A stretch of DNA of 23,577 bases, taken from JAKAXG01 sp035702985. Its GTDB lineage: Bacteria; Actinomycetota; Acidimicrobiia; Acidimicrobiales; Palsa-688. How positions within the stretch are numbered: the stretch's first letter is position 1; every line of letters begins with the position of its first letter. Made by a program: the position numbers and the translations under genes. This document shows positions 1-5,894 of this stretch, in pieces. The notes below the pieces were generated by a model, which saw only the letters and a program-made list of their open reading frames with translations, ran no database searches and was not told the origin of the DNA. The stretch is taken from positions 1 through 23,577 of the forward strand of contig DASSZD010000013.1 of the NCBI GenBank assembly GCA_035702985.1, written 5' to 3'.

Positions 1-1
1 G

Positions 2-154
2 GTCCCGGTGGGTGCCGACGCCCTCCGCCGGCTGATCGGTCAGCTGGCCGACCAGGGGCTGTCGAAGTTCGTGGTGCGGCCCCTGGCGTCGCCCGGTGAC
101 TGGGGCGAAGAGCTCCGCTGGCTGGCCGACACCGTGCTGGACCTGCAGACCTAG
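2..154 (+). CDS. 3' end of LLM-class (F420-dependent-type) oxidoreductase, partial
   Basis: Only the last 50 codons lie in the window, in frame 2 and ending at TAG 152-154. The peptide contains GLSKFVVRPL, a tryptophan in a GDWGEELRWLAD helix, and ends in VLDLQT. This matches the C-terminal end of luciferase-like monooxygenases of the F420-dependent actinobacterial type, which often close with a KFVVRP strand followed by a helix and an LPLQT-like tail. Those enzymes fold as a TIM barrel and use reduced F420 or flavin for redox chemistry. Active-site residues are outside the window, so cofactor and substrate cannot be judged. The assignment rests on tail similarity alone. Confidence 0.55.
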   Translation, partial: VPVGADALRRLIGQLADQGLSKFVVRPLASPGDWGEELRWLADTVLDLQT

Positions 155-235
155 CGGCCGGCCAGGAACTGCGCCACCTGGGCCGGCTGGAGGCGCTGCA
201 GGTCCGCGCGGCTGCCGGGCGCCGTCCGGGTTGTC

Positions 236-613
236 TTACCCCGAGCGGCGGATGCCGGCGGCGTCGGCGATGCGGTCGGCCTCGGTGCGGGCGTCGCGGT
301 CGGGCGCCACCCCGACGATGAACCGCTCGAACCGGCCGGCGTTGAGGTCCACCTGGACGGCGTGCTCCTCGCGGCGCAGCACGTTGAAGTCGAACTTCTT
401 GTCTCCGTGGATCCAGGTGCCGATGGCCGCCACCCCCCGCAGGGCGGTGCCGGCCATGCGCCGGCCCCGCAGGGCCAGCCACGGCTTGTCGATGGCGGCG
501 ACCGAGCGCACCGCCGTCAACGGCACCCGGATGTCGGCGTGGAACCCCAGCATCTTCTGCCGCACCGGCAAGCGCAACACCAGATCTGTCCCGTCCACCA
601 CCAGTTCGGCCAC
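236..613 (-). CDS. small PH-domain-like hypothetical protein
   Basis: 125 residues from a GTG start. The protein is soluble, with no signal peptide or membrane segment. Its pattern (N-terminal beta strands, VPLTAVRSVAAIDKPW, a GTAL/GVAAIGTW stretch near residues 56-67, KKFDFNVLRRE, then VQVDLNAGRFERFIVGV and a helical tail) is that of a small actinobacterial family of uncharacterised proteins predicted to have a pleckstrin-homology-like fold. No catalytic residues are evident and I assign no function. It lies 14 bp downstream of the response regulator stop on the same strand, so it could be the last gene of that operon. However, a TANNNT element ends six bases before its start, and no Shine-Dalgarno sequence is visible, so it may have its own leaderless promoter. 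Confidence 0.7.
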   Translation of the reverse strand: MAELVVDGTDLVLRLPVRQKMLGFHADIRVPLTAVRSVAAIDKPWLALRGRRMAGTALRGVAAIGTWIHGDKKFDFNVLRREEHAVQVDLNAGRFERFIVGVAPDRDARTEADRIADAAGIRRSG

Positions 614-619
614 GGGCAG

Positions 620-625
620 AGCTTA
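620..625 (-). promoter_or_regulatory. -10 element (TAAGCT) of a putative leaderless promoter
   Basis: On the minus strand TAAGCT is followed by exactly six bases and then the GTG start at 613. That geometry places transcription initiation at the start codon. No -35 hexamer is convincing. The element sits between the response regulator stop (628-630) and the next gene. Confidence 0.4.
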
Positions 626-627
626 AG

Positions 628-1278
628 TCAGGGGGCCAGTCCGTGCCGGCGGGCGTAGGAGGCCGCCTGCATCCGGTCCCGGCTGTGGGTCTTGGCGAAG
701 ATCCGGTTGACGTGGGTCTTGACCGTCGCTTCGGAGACGTACAGGCGGCCGGCGATCTCCCCGTTGGAGAGCCCGGCGGCGATCAGACCGAGCACCTCCA
801 CCTCCCGGTCGGTCAACCCGTCCGGCGGTTCAGCGCCGGCCGGCTCCGGCCGGCCGGGAGGAGCGGAGCGGGCCGCCGTCACCAGGACCGCCTGCACCGC
901 CGGGTCCAGCACCGCCTGCCCGGCCGCCGCCGCCTCGATGGCCCGGCGGATGTCGTCGCGCCCGGCGTCCTTGGTCAGGTACCCGGTGGCCCCGGCCGAC
1001 AGGGCGGCGATGACGGACTCGTCATCGGAGTAGGTGGTCAGCACCACCACCGCCACCTCGGGGAACCGGGCCCGGATGGCGGCGGTGGCGGCGGCGCCGT
1101 CCATGCGGGGCATGCGCAGGTCCATCAGCACCACGTCCGGCCGGTGCCGGCCGGCCAGTTCCAGCGCCTCGGCCCCGTCGGCGGCCAGGGCCACCACCAC
1201 CATGTCGGCCAGGGTGCCGACGATGGTGGCCAGCCCCTCGCGCACCACCCGCTGATCGTCGGCGATCAGCACCTTCAC
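628..1278 (-). CDS. NarL/LuxR-family response regulator
   Basis: 216 residues from GTG at 1278; this start overlaps the kinase stop by four bases (GTGA), implying translational coupling. The receiver domain (about 1-118) shows the acidic pair D7/D8, the phospho-acceptor D53 in LMDLRMP, T81/T82 and K103. A Pro/Ala-rich linker (about 138-152) leads to a LuxR-type helix-turn-helix, with LTDREVEVLGLIAAGLSNGE starting at residue 155 and YVSEATVKTHVNRIFAK in the recognition region. All residues needed for phosphorylation-dependent DNA binding are present. It is the partner of the kinase immediately upstream. An open frame continues far upstream of this start, but that is a shadow of the kinase gene. 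Target genes are unknown; a palindrome at 3020-3035 upstream of the operon is a candidate site. Confidence 0.93.
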   Translation of the reverse strand: MKVLIADDQRVVREGLATIVGTLADMVVVALAADGAEALELAGRHRPDVVLMDLRMPRMDGAAATAAIRARFPEVAVVVLTTYSDDESVIAALSAGATGYLTKDAGRDDIRRAIEAAAAGQAVLDPAVQAVLVTAARSAPPGRPEPAGAEPPDGLTDREVEVLGLIAAGLSNGEIAGRLYVSEATVKTHVNRIFAKTHSRDRMQAASYARRHGLAP

Positions 1279-2411
1279 ACCGGCACCTCCGCCTCCACCC
1301 GCCAGCCGCCGTCGACCGGCCCGGCCTGCACCCGGCCCCCGACGAGCAGGACCCGCTCCTTGATCCCCTGAAGGCCGTAGCCGCCCCCGCTGGCAGCCAG
1401 AGCCGAACCCCCGGCCGGGGCGGACGGGTTCCAGACCACGAGGCGCACCCCTTTGTCCGAGAAGTCGAGCTGCACGTCGGCGGTCGCGCCCGGGGCGTGC
1501 TTCATGACGTTGGTGAGCGCCTCCTGGGCCGCCCGGTACAGGGTCAGGGCCACCTCCGGCGGCAGGTCCCGGGGGTGGCCGGTCACGGCCAGCGTGGCGT
1601 CGCGCTCGGCCACCAGCTTGGACAGCCGCTCGTCCAGGGGAGGCAGGTCCTCCCGCAGGGCCCGCACCGCCCCCCGGGCCTCGTCCAGCCCGTCGCGCAC
1701 CAACCGTTTGAGCCGGGCCAGCTGCTCGGTCACCGCCGGGTCGGGAGCCGGACCGCTCTGCATGAGGGCATCCAGGGCCTCCAGCTGCAGGGAGGTCGCC
1801 GACAGGGTGTGGGCCAGCACGTCGTGCAGCTCCCGGGCCAGGTGGTTGCGGGCGGCCAGCAGCTCGGCCCGGCCCTGGGCCAGCTCGAAGGCCATGGCCC
1901 GGGCGTCGCGTTCCTGGGCCTCCCGCCGGCTGGTGCCCATGACCGTGCCGGCCAGGGCGGCGGCCACCCCCAACATCACCGGCGACAGCCGGTGGCCGGC
2001 CGCCGCCGAGGCGACCAGCATGGCGGCCGGACCGGCGGCCACCACCGGGGCTGCCTTTTTCAACGGCCACGACGCGGTGGCCGCCAGGGCCGCCACCCCG
2101 GGGTACACCACCGCCAGCGGGGCGAAGGTGGCCAGCGCCCCCCCGAACAGGGCCATCGCTCCCAGGGACGCCTGGTGCAGGGTCGGGTTCCATTTCCGGT
2201 GCCGGGCTGACAGCCATCCCAGCCAGCCGGCGCTGGCCGCCACCATGAGCACCAGTCCGGCCACGTGGCTGGCCGGGCCGGTGACGGACGGGTGGGCTTC
2301 GTAGACCAGGCCCCAGATCAGCAGCCCCAGGCTGGCCAGGTTGATGGCCCCGTTGAGCGGCGAGTAGGCGTACCGGCGCTCGGGCAGGGGGCTCTCAGGC
2401 GGCGTGCTCAC
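1275..2411 (-). CDS. HisKA_3-type sensor histidine kinase
   Basis: 378 residues from GTG at 2411, overlapping the upstream membrane protein gene by 17 bp. The N-terminal half (about 20-160) carries several hydrophobic segments and no large extracellular domain, so the input may be membrane-borne or come from the neighbouring membrane protein. The dimerisation/phospho-acceptor motif is RELHDVLAHTLSATSLQLEA with H196. The HATPase domain follows, with the N box around ALTNVMKHA (N301) and the G box GGYGLQGIKER (343-353). Both catalytic parts are intact. Family knowledge: HisKA_3 kinases pair with NarL-type regulators, which is the arrangement here. The signal sensed cannot be read from sequence. 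Confidence 0.93.
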   Translation of the reverse strand: MSTPPESPLPERRYAYSPLNGAINLASLGLLIWGLVYEAHPSVTGPASHVAGLVLMVAASAGWLGWLSARHRKWNPTLHQASLGAMALFGGALATFAPLAVVYPGVAALAATASWPLKKAAPVVAAGPAAMLVASAAAGHRLSPVMLGVAAALAGTVMGTSRREAQERDARAMAFELAQGRAELLAARNHLARELHDVLAHTLSATSLQLEALDALMQSGPAPDPAVTEQLARLKRLVRDGLDEARGAVRALREDLPPLDERLSKLVAERDATLAVTGHPRDLPPEVALTLYRAAQEALTNVMKHAPGATADVQLDFSDKGVRLVVWNPSAPAGGSALAASGGGYGLQGIKERVLLVGGRVQAGPVDGGWRVEAEVPV

Positions 2412-2985
2412 CGACCGCCATGATGCCCGAGGCGGACCGGGTGGGTAGCGGCTGCTGTCCGGCGTGCTGTTGTGCGGTCGACGGGTGTGCGGCAGGCGGC
2501 TGCTGCTGCCAGGCCCGGCCGGCCAGCACCGCGGTGCGGGCCACCGCCTCGGCGATGGCCATCAGAACCAGGGCGGCCACCCACGCCTGTCCGGAGGTTA
2601 TGTGGTGGGCGACGGAGAACCGGCCCAGGGCGGCCGTCCCGCCGTGGGTGACGTACAGCTGGAAGGCCAGCCTGAACCCCATTCCCAGGATCCACAGCCC
2701 GGCGGCGGCCGCCCCGGCCTTGGCCACCAGGACCCCGGCGGCATTCCGGCGGACCGTGGTGGTCAGCCCGGACGCCGCGCCCAGGGCGGTGCCGGTGGCG
2801 GCGAGCACGCCGATCAGGACCAGGTCGTTGCCGGCGGTGGGCACCGCCTTCAGGTAGGTGACGGCGGCCCACGCCACCAGGGCGACAGGCAGGATCATGG
2901 CCCGCAGGGTGAGCCGGCGACCCCGCACCTGCAGGATCACGACGCCGATCAGGGCCAGGTCGAGGACGTAATCGGAAATGGTCAT
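2395..2985 (-). CDS. multi-pass membrane protein of a two-component operon (DUF1453/CcdC-like)
   Basis: 196 residues from ATG at 2985. About five hydrophobic segments are visible (roughly residues 6-20, 30-45, 55-74, 83-111 and 133-156), followed by a hydrophilic Gln/Pro/His-rich cytoplasmic-type tail of about 35 residues. The RRLTLRAMILP stretch after the first segment and the later GIGxR-like and SVAHHITSGQAW regions resemble uncharacterised actinobacterial membrane proteins often found beside a histidine kinase and LuxR-type regulator. It is the first gene of the three-gene minus-strand operon and may act as an accessory sensor or be controlled by the system; that is inference. No strong Shine-Dalgarno is evident. 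The family name is a recollection of general similarity, not a profile hit. Confidence 0.75.
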   Translation of the reverse strand: MTISDYVLDLALIGVVILQVRGRRLTLRAMILPVALVAWAAVTYLKAVPTAGNDLVLIGVLAATGTALGAASGLTTTVRRNAAGVLVAKAGAAAAGLWILGMGFRLAFQLYVTHGGTAALGRFSVAHHITSGQAWVAALVLMAIAEAVARTAVLAGRAWQQQPPAAHPSTAQQHAGQQPLPTRSASGIMAVGEHAA

Positions 2986-3019
2986 GGCTGTACTGTCGTC
3001 CCCCGGGAGGGATCCGGCG

Positions 3020-3035
3020 TCAACCCACGGGTTGA
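3020..3035. promoter_or_regulatory. perfect 7-bp inverted repeat, operator candidate
   Basis: TCAACCC at 3020-3026 and GGGTTGA at 3029-3035 are perfect reverse complements around a 2-bp spacer. The palindrome sits in the 189-bp gap between the divergent membrane-protein/kinase/regulator operon (ATG at 2985) and the HAD gene (ATG at 3175), 35 bp from the former. Size and symmetry suit binding of a dimeric regulator. Which protein binds is unknown. Confidence 0.4.
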
Positions 3036-3174
3036 TCGTCGGGTGGATAGCCGGGGTTGTCCGCTGGGTCGCCGGCGCGGGTCGGCTGTTGGAGTTGGCT
3101 GCCGGGTCGGGCTGCTGGTGCGGTTCCCTGGTTGCCGGGCCCCCAGACCCGACGGCTTCCCAGCAGGAGATCCG

Positions 3175-3840
3175 ATGCCATCTGTTGTCGTGTTCGATGT
3201 CAACGAGACCCTTTCCGACCTGGCCCCCATGGCCGACCGCTTCGAGGCGGTGGGCGCCCCGGGTTCACTGGCCGCCACCTGGTTCTCCGAGGTGCTGAGG
3301 GACGGGTTCGCCCTCACCGCCACCGGCGGGATCGAGAGGTTCGCGGTGCTGGGTGAGCAGGTGCTGCGGTCGGTGCTGCACGGCCGGCCGCTCCGGGTGG
3401 ACACCGGGTCGGCGGTGACGCAGATCATGAGCGGCTTCACCGAGCTGGACGTCCACCCCGATGTGCCGGCCGGCGTGCGGGGGCTGCGGGACGCCGGCCT
3501 GCGGCTGGTGACGCTCTCCAACGGGGCGGCCTCCGTGGCCCGAGCCCTCCTCGATCGGGCCGGACTGGGCGACCAGTTCGAGCAGCTGCTGTCGGTCGAG
3601 GACGCCGGGGTGTGGAAACCGGCCCCGGATGCCTACCGGTACGCGGCGGCCCGCTGCGGCGCTCCCCTCACGGAACTGGTGCTGGCCGCCGTGCACCCCT
3701 GGGACATCCACGGCGCCTCCCGGGCCGGGCTGGCCACCGCCTGGATCAACCGGACCGGCGCCCCCTACCCCTCCTACTTCGACCGTCCCACCTGGGAGGT
3801 CGCCGGTGTGGATGGCCTGGCCGGCGCGCTCCGGCCGTGA
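3175..3840 (+). CDS. HAD-superfamily hydrolase, haloacid dehalogenase type II-like
   Basis: 221 residues; the ATG is preceded by AGGAG at 3165-3169. HAD motif I is FDVNETL with nucleophile D8; motif II is TLSNG (S115, N116); motif III holds K148 in WKPAPDAY; the motif IV region is HPWDIHGA with D177. The HPWDIHGASRAG...WINR segment is typical of the L-2-haloacid dehalogenase branch, where the corresponding region reads AWDxxGA..G..T.WINR. Motif I has DxN rather than the DxD of phosphatases, again favouring a dehalogenase-like subfamily. Length matches the family. Substrate is not determinable, since many members annotated this way have unknown substrates. It is probably monocistronic or lightly coupled to queC, whose own ribosome site begins 42 bp downstream. 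Confidence 0.88.
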   Translation: MPSVVVFDVNETLSDLAPMADRFEAVGAPGSLAATWFSEVLRDGFALTATGGIERFAVLGEQVLRSVLHGRPLRVDTGSAVTQIMSGFTELDVHPDVPAGVRGLRDAGLRLVTLSNGAASVARALLDRAGLGDQFEQLLSVEDAGVWKPAPDAYRYAAARCGAPLTELVLAAVHPWDIHGASRAGLATAWINRTGAPYPSYFDRPTWEVAGVDGLAGALRP

Positions 3841-3894
3841 GTGGCTAGCGTCGTGCACCCCATCGATCCGTTCCGTTCTCTGGAGGTAGGCAGG

Positions 3895-4584
3895 ATGTCC
3901 TCGGGAAAAAGGGCGGTCGTCCTGCTCAGCGGCGGCCTCGATTCCACAACCGTGCTGGCCGTGGCCCGGGCCGAGGGGTACCGCTGCCACGCCCTCAGCT
4001 TCGACTACGGCCAGCGCCACGAGATCGAGCTCCGGGCCGCCCAGCGGGTGGCCGCCGCGCTGGGCGCCGAGCAGCACGTGGTGGCCCGCATCGACCTGCG
4101 CCAGTTCGGTGGCTCCGCCCTCACCGCCGACGTGGAGGTACCCAAGGCCGCCCGGGTGGAGGACATCGGGACCGGGATACCGGTCACCTACGTGCCGGCC
4201 CGCAACACCATCTTCCTGTCCTTCGCCCTGGCCTGGGCCGAGACGCTCGAGGCCTCCGACCTGTGGATCGGGGTCAACGCGCTCGACTACAGCGGATATC
4301 CCGACTGCCGCCCGGAGTACATCGCGGCGTTCGAGACCATGGCCAACCTGGCCACCAGGGCCGGGGTCGAGGGTCGCACCCGGATCGCCATCCACACCCC
4401 GCTCATGCACATGACCAAGGCCGACATCGTCCGGCGGGGCCTCGAACTCGGCGTCGACTACGGCCTCACCCACAGCTGCTACGACCCCGGGCCGGACGGC
4501 CGCCCGTGCGGGGCGTGCGACTCGTGCCTGCTGCGGGCCAAGGGGTTCGCCGAGGCCGGAGCGCTCGACCCCCTCACCTCCTGA
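3895..4584 (+). CDS. queC: 7-cyano-7-deazaguanine (preQ0) synthase QueC
   Basis: 229 residues. The ATG at 3895 is chosen over an in-frame GTG at 3841 because GGAGG lies at 3882-3886, eight bases before it. QueC converts 7-carboxy-7-deazaguanine to preQ0 using ammonia and ATP. The N-terminal PP-loop is LLSGGLDSTTVLA (residues 10-22), followed by the family signature FDYGQRHEIEL (36-46), YVPARNTIFLS (99-109) and LDYSGYPDCRPEY. The C-terminal zinc site is complete: C195, C205, C208 and C211 in HSCYD...PCGACDSC. It is the first gene of a three-gene operon; its TGA shares one base with the ATG of queE, so translation is coupled. I saw no convincing preQ1 riboswitch in the short leader. Confidence 0.96.
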   Translation: MSSGKRAVVLLSGGLDSTTVLAVARAEGYRCHALSFDYGQRHEIELRAAQRVAAALGAEQHVVARIDLRQFGGSALTADVEVPKAARVEDIGTGIPVTYVPARNTIFLSFALAWAETLEASDLWIGVNALDYSGYPDCRPEYIAAFETMANLATRAGVEGRTRIAIHTPLMHMTKADIVRRGLELGVDYGLTHSCYDPGPDGRPCGACDSCLLRAKGFAEAGALDPLTS

Positions 4585-5234
4585 TGGCCTACCGGGTCAA
4601 GGAGATCTTCTACACCCTGCAGGGCGAAGGGGCCCGGACCGGGCGGCCGGCGGTGTTCTGCCGGTTCAGCGGATGCAACCTGTGGTCCGGCCAGGAGCGG
4701 CACCGGGCCCGGGCGGTGTGCCGGTTCTGCGACACCGACTTCGTCGGCACCGACGGGCCGGGCGGGGGCCGCTTCGCCTCAGCCGACGCCCTGGCCGCTG
4801 CGGTGGCGGCCTGCTGGCCGGCCGGCCCTGCCGGCGGTCCGGCGGGCGGCTCGCCGTACGTGGTCTGCACCGGGGGGGAGCCGCTGCTGCAGTTGGACGC
4901 CCCCGCCGTCGACGCCCTCCACGCCCGCGGCTTCGAGGTGGCCATCGAGACCAACGGGACCCGGCCCGTGCCGGCCGGGGTGGACTGGGTGTGCATGAGC
5001 CCCAAGGCCGGGTCGGAGCGGGTCGTCTCCGCCGGCGACGAGCTGAAGCTGGTGTACCCGCAGGCCGGCCTCGACCCCCGGGAGGTCGAGGACCTGCGCT
5101 TCTCCCATCTCTTCCTGCAGCCCATGGACGGCCCCGACCTGGCGGCCAACACCCGGGCGGCGGTGCGGTACTGCCTGGACCACCCCCGCTGGCGGCTGTC
5201 GCTGCAGACCCACAAGCTGATCGGTATCCCGTAG
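4584..5234 (+). CDS. queE: 7-carboxy-7-deazaguanine synthase QueE, Cx14CxxC type
   Basis: 216 residues. This radical-SAM enzyme converts 6-carboxy-5,6,7,8-tetrahydropterin to 7-carboxy-7-deazaguanine. The N-terminus MAYRVKEIFYTLQGEGARTG is characteristic of QueE. The iron-sulphur cluster cysteines are C31, C46 and C49, with 14 residues between the first two, so this is the Cx14CxxC subtype and not the usual CxxxCxxC. TGGEP (96-100), IETNGT and CMSPKAG are the expected SAM and substrate contacts, and FLQPMDGP and HKLIGIP close the fold. The gene starts within the queC stop codon (TGATG) and its stop TAG is directly followed by the ATG of queD. No GTP cyclohydrolase (FolE) is encoded in the window; the pathway needs one from elsewhere. 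Confidence 0.95.
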   Translation: MAYRVKEIFYTLQGEGARTGRPAVFCRFSGCNLWSGQERHRARAVCRFCDTDFVGTDGPGGGRFASADALAAAVAACWPAGPAGGPAGGSPYVVCTGGEPLLQLDAPAVDALHARGFEVAIETNGTRPVPAGVDWVCMSPKAGSERVVSAGDELKLVYPQAGLDPREVEDLRFSHLFLQPMDGPDLAANTRAAVRYCLDHPRWRLSLQTHKLIGIP

Positions 5235-5594
5235 ATGGAGATCTTCCGGGAGTTCACCTTCGAAGCGGCCCACCGCCTGCCCCACGTGCCGGAGGGGCAC
5301 AAGTGCGCCCGGCTGCACGGCCATTCCTTCCGGGTGGAGGTCCACGTCGCCGGCCCGGTCGACCCGGCCACCGGCTGGGTCATGGACTTCGCCGACCTCA
5401 AGGCGGCCTTCGCCCCCCTGCACGACCGCCTCGACCACCGCTACCTCAACGAGGTCGAGGGCCTGGACAACCCCACCAGCGAGAACCTGGCCCGCTGGAT
5501 CTGGGACCGGCTGGTGCCGGCGCTGCCCCTGTCCCGGGTGGTCGTGCGCGAGACCTGCACCTCGGGCTGCGTCTACACCGGGGAAAGCGGCTAA
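5235..5594 (+). CDS. queD: 6-carboxy-5,6,7,8-tetrahydropterin synthase QueD
   Basis: 119 residues, starting at the base after the queE stop. QueD converts dihydroneopterin triphosphate to 6-carboxytetrahydropterin. The zinc ligands H13 (AAHRL), H28 and H30 (RLHGHSF) and the catalytic C24 are present, as are DFADLK, the LDHRYLN segment with H68, PTSENLA and E106 in RETCTSGCVYTG. Length fits the family. It completes the QueD-QueE-QueC series to preQ0. Downstream genes for queuosine proper (queF, tgt, queA) are absent from the window, so whether preQ0 feeds tRNA modification, DNA modification or a metabolite cannot be told here. Two repeated hairpins follow the stop. Confidence 0.95.
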   Translation: MEIFREFTFEAAHRLPHVPEGHKCARLHGHSFRVEVHVAGPVDPATGWVMDFADLKAAFAPLHDRLDHRYLNEVEGLDNPTSENLARWIWDRLVPALPLSRVVVRETCTSGCVYTGESG

Positions 5595-5604
5595 CCCGGA
5601 CTTA

Positions 5605-5660
5605 CTCCGGTCGAGGGGTGTCGTGTTGTCCCTGGAGGGCAGACACCCCACCTCTCGGCC
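5605..5660 (+). repeat. hairpin repeat, copy 1 (downstream of queD)
   Basis: First of two direct copies spaced 92 bp apart. Positions 5605-5643 are identical to 5697-5735 over 39 bases. The arm GGTCGAGGGGTG (5609-5620) pairs with 5649-5660. Compared with copy 2, two bases of the right arm differ, yet both changes give G-U wobbles in plus-strand RNA, so the fold is kept. An alternative 8-bp pairing (GGGGTGTC 5615-5622 with GACACCCC 5642-5649) exists only in this copy. A small inner hairpin CCC-TGGA-GGG lies in the loop. No U-tract follows, so a classical terminator is unlikely. Confidence 0.7.
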
Positions 5661-5696
5661 GGCAGGCTGTGGCGTTTCGGGCGGCCCGGGCCTCTC

Positions 5697-5752
5697 CTCC
5701 GGTCGAGGGGTGTCGTGTTGTCCCTGGAGGGCAGAAACCCCACCCCTCGACC
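5697..5752 (+). repeat. hairpin repeat, copy 2
   Basis: Second copy of the repeat. The arms GGTCGAGGGGTG (5701-5712) and CACCCCTCGACC (5741-5752) are perfect 12-bp reverse complements around a 28-base loop. The identical 39-base core includes the left arm and loop. The 36 bases between the copies, and the flanks, show no shared sequence, so this is a discrete mobile-like or structural unit, not a longer duplication. Function is unknown; REP-like element, mRNA 3'-end stabiliser or protein-binding site are all possible. Confidence 0.7.
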
Positions 5753-5894
5753 GCCGCCCGCCGGCGCCTGCCGCCTGCCCGTCACCCGCCGCATCCCGGT
5801 CGCCGCCCGCCTGCCGTAGCCGCTCAGCCCCACCCCCGCCGGCCCCGGCCGGCTCCCCACCCCCGCCGGCGGGCTCCCCACCGCGGCCGGCCGC
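5753..5894. other. C-rich gap with potential G-quadruplex on minus strand
   Basis: No gene is evident between the hairpin repeat and the helicase stop. Positions 5828-5879 hold six runs of four or five C (5828-5831, 5833-5837, 5843-5846, 5855-5858, 5860-5864, 5876-5879), so the minus strand carries closely spaced G-runs just beyond the helicase stop codon. This could fold as a G-quadruplex in the helicase mRNA 3' region, or simply reflect base bias. Confidence 0.35.

Noticed and set aside
3841..3894. preQ1 riboswitch before queC
   Set aside because: The 54-bp leader lacks the short stem-loop and A-rich tail of preQ1-I and has room for little else.
5605..5752. CRISPR array
   Set aside because: Only two copies, a single spacer-like interval, strong long stem and no cas gene.
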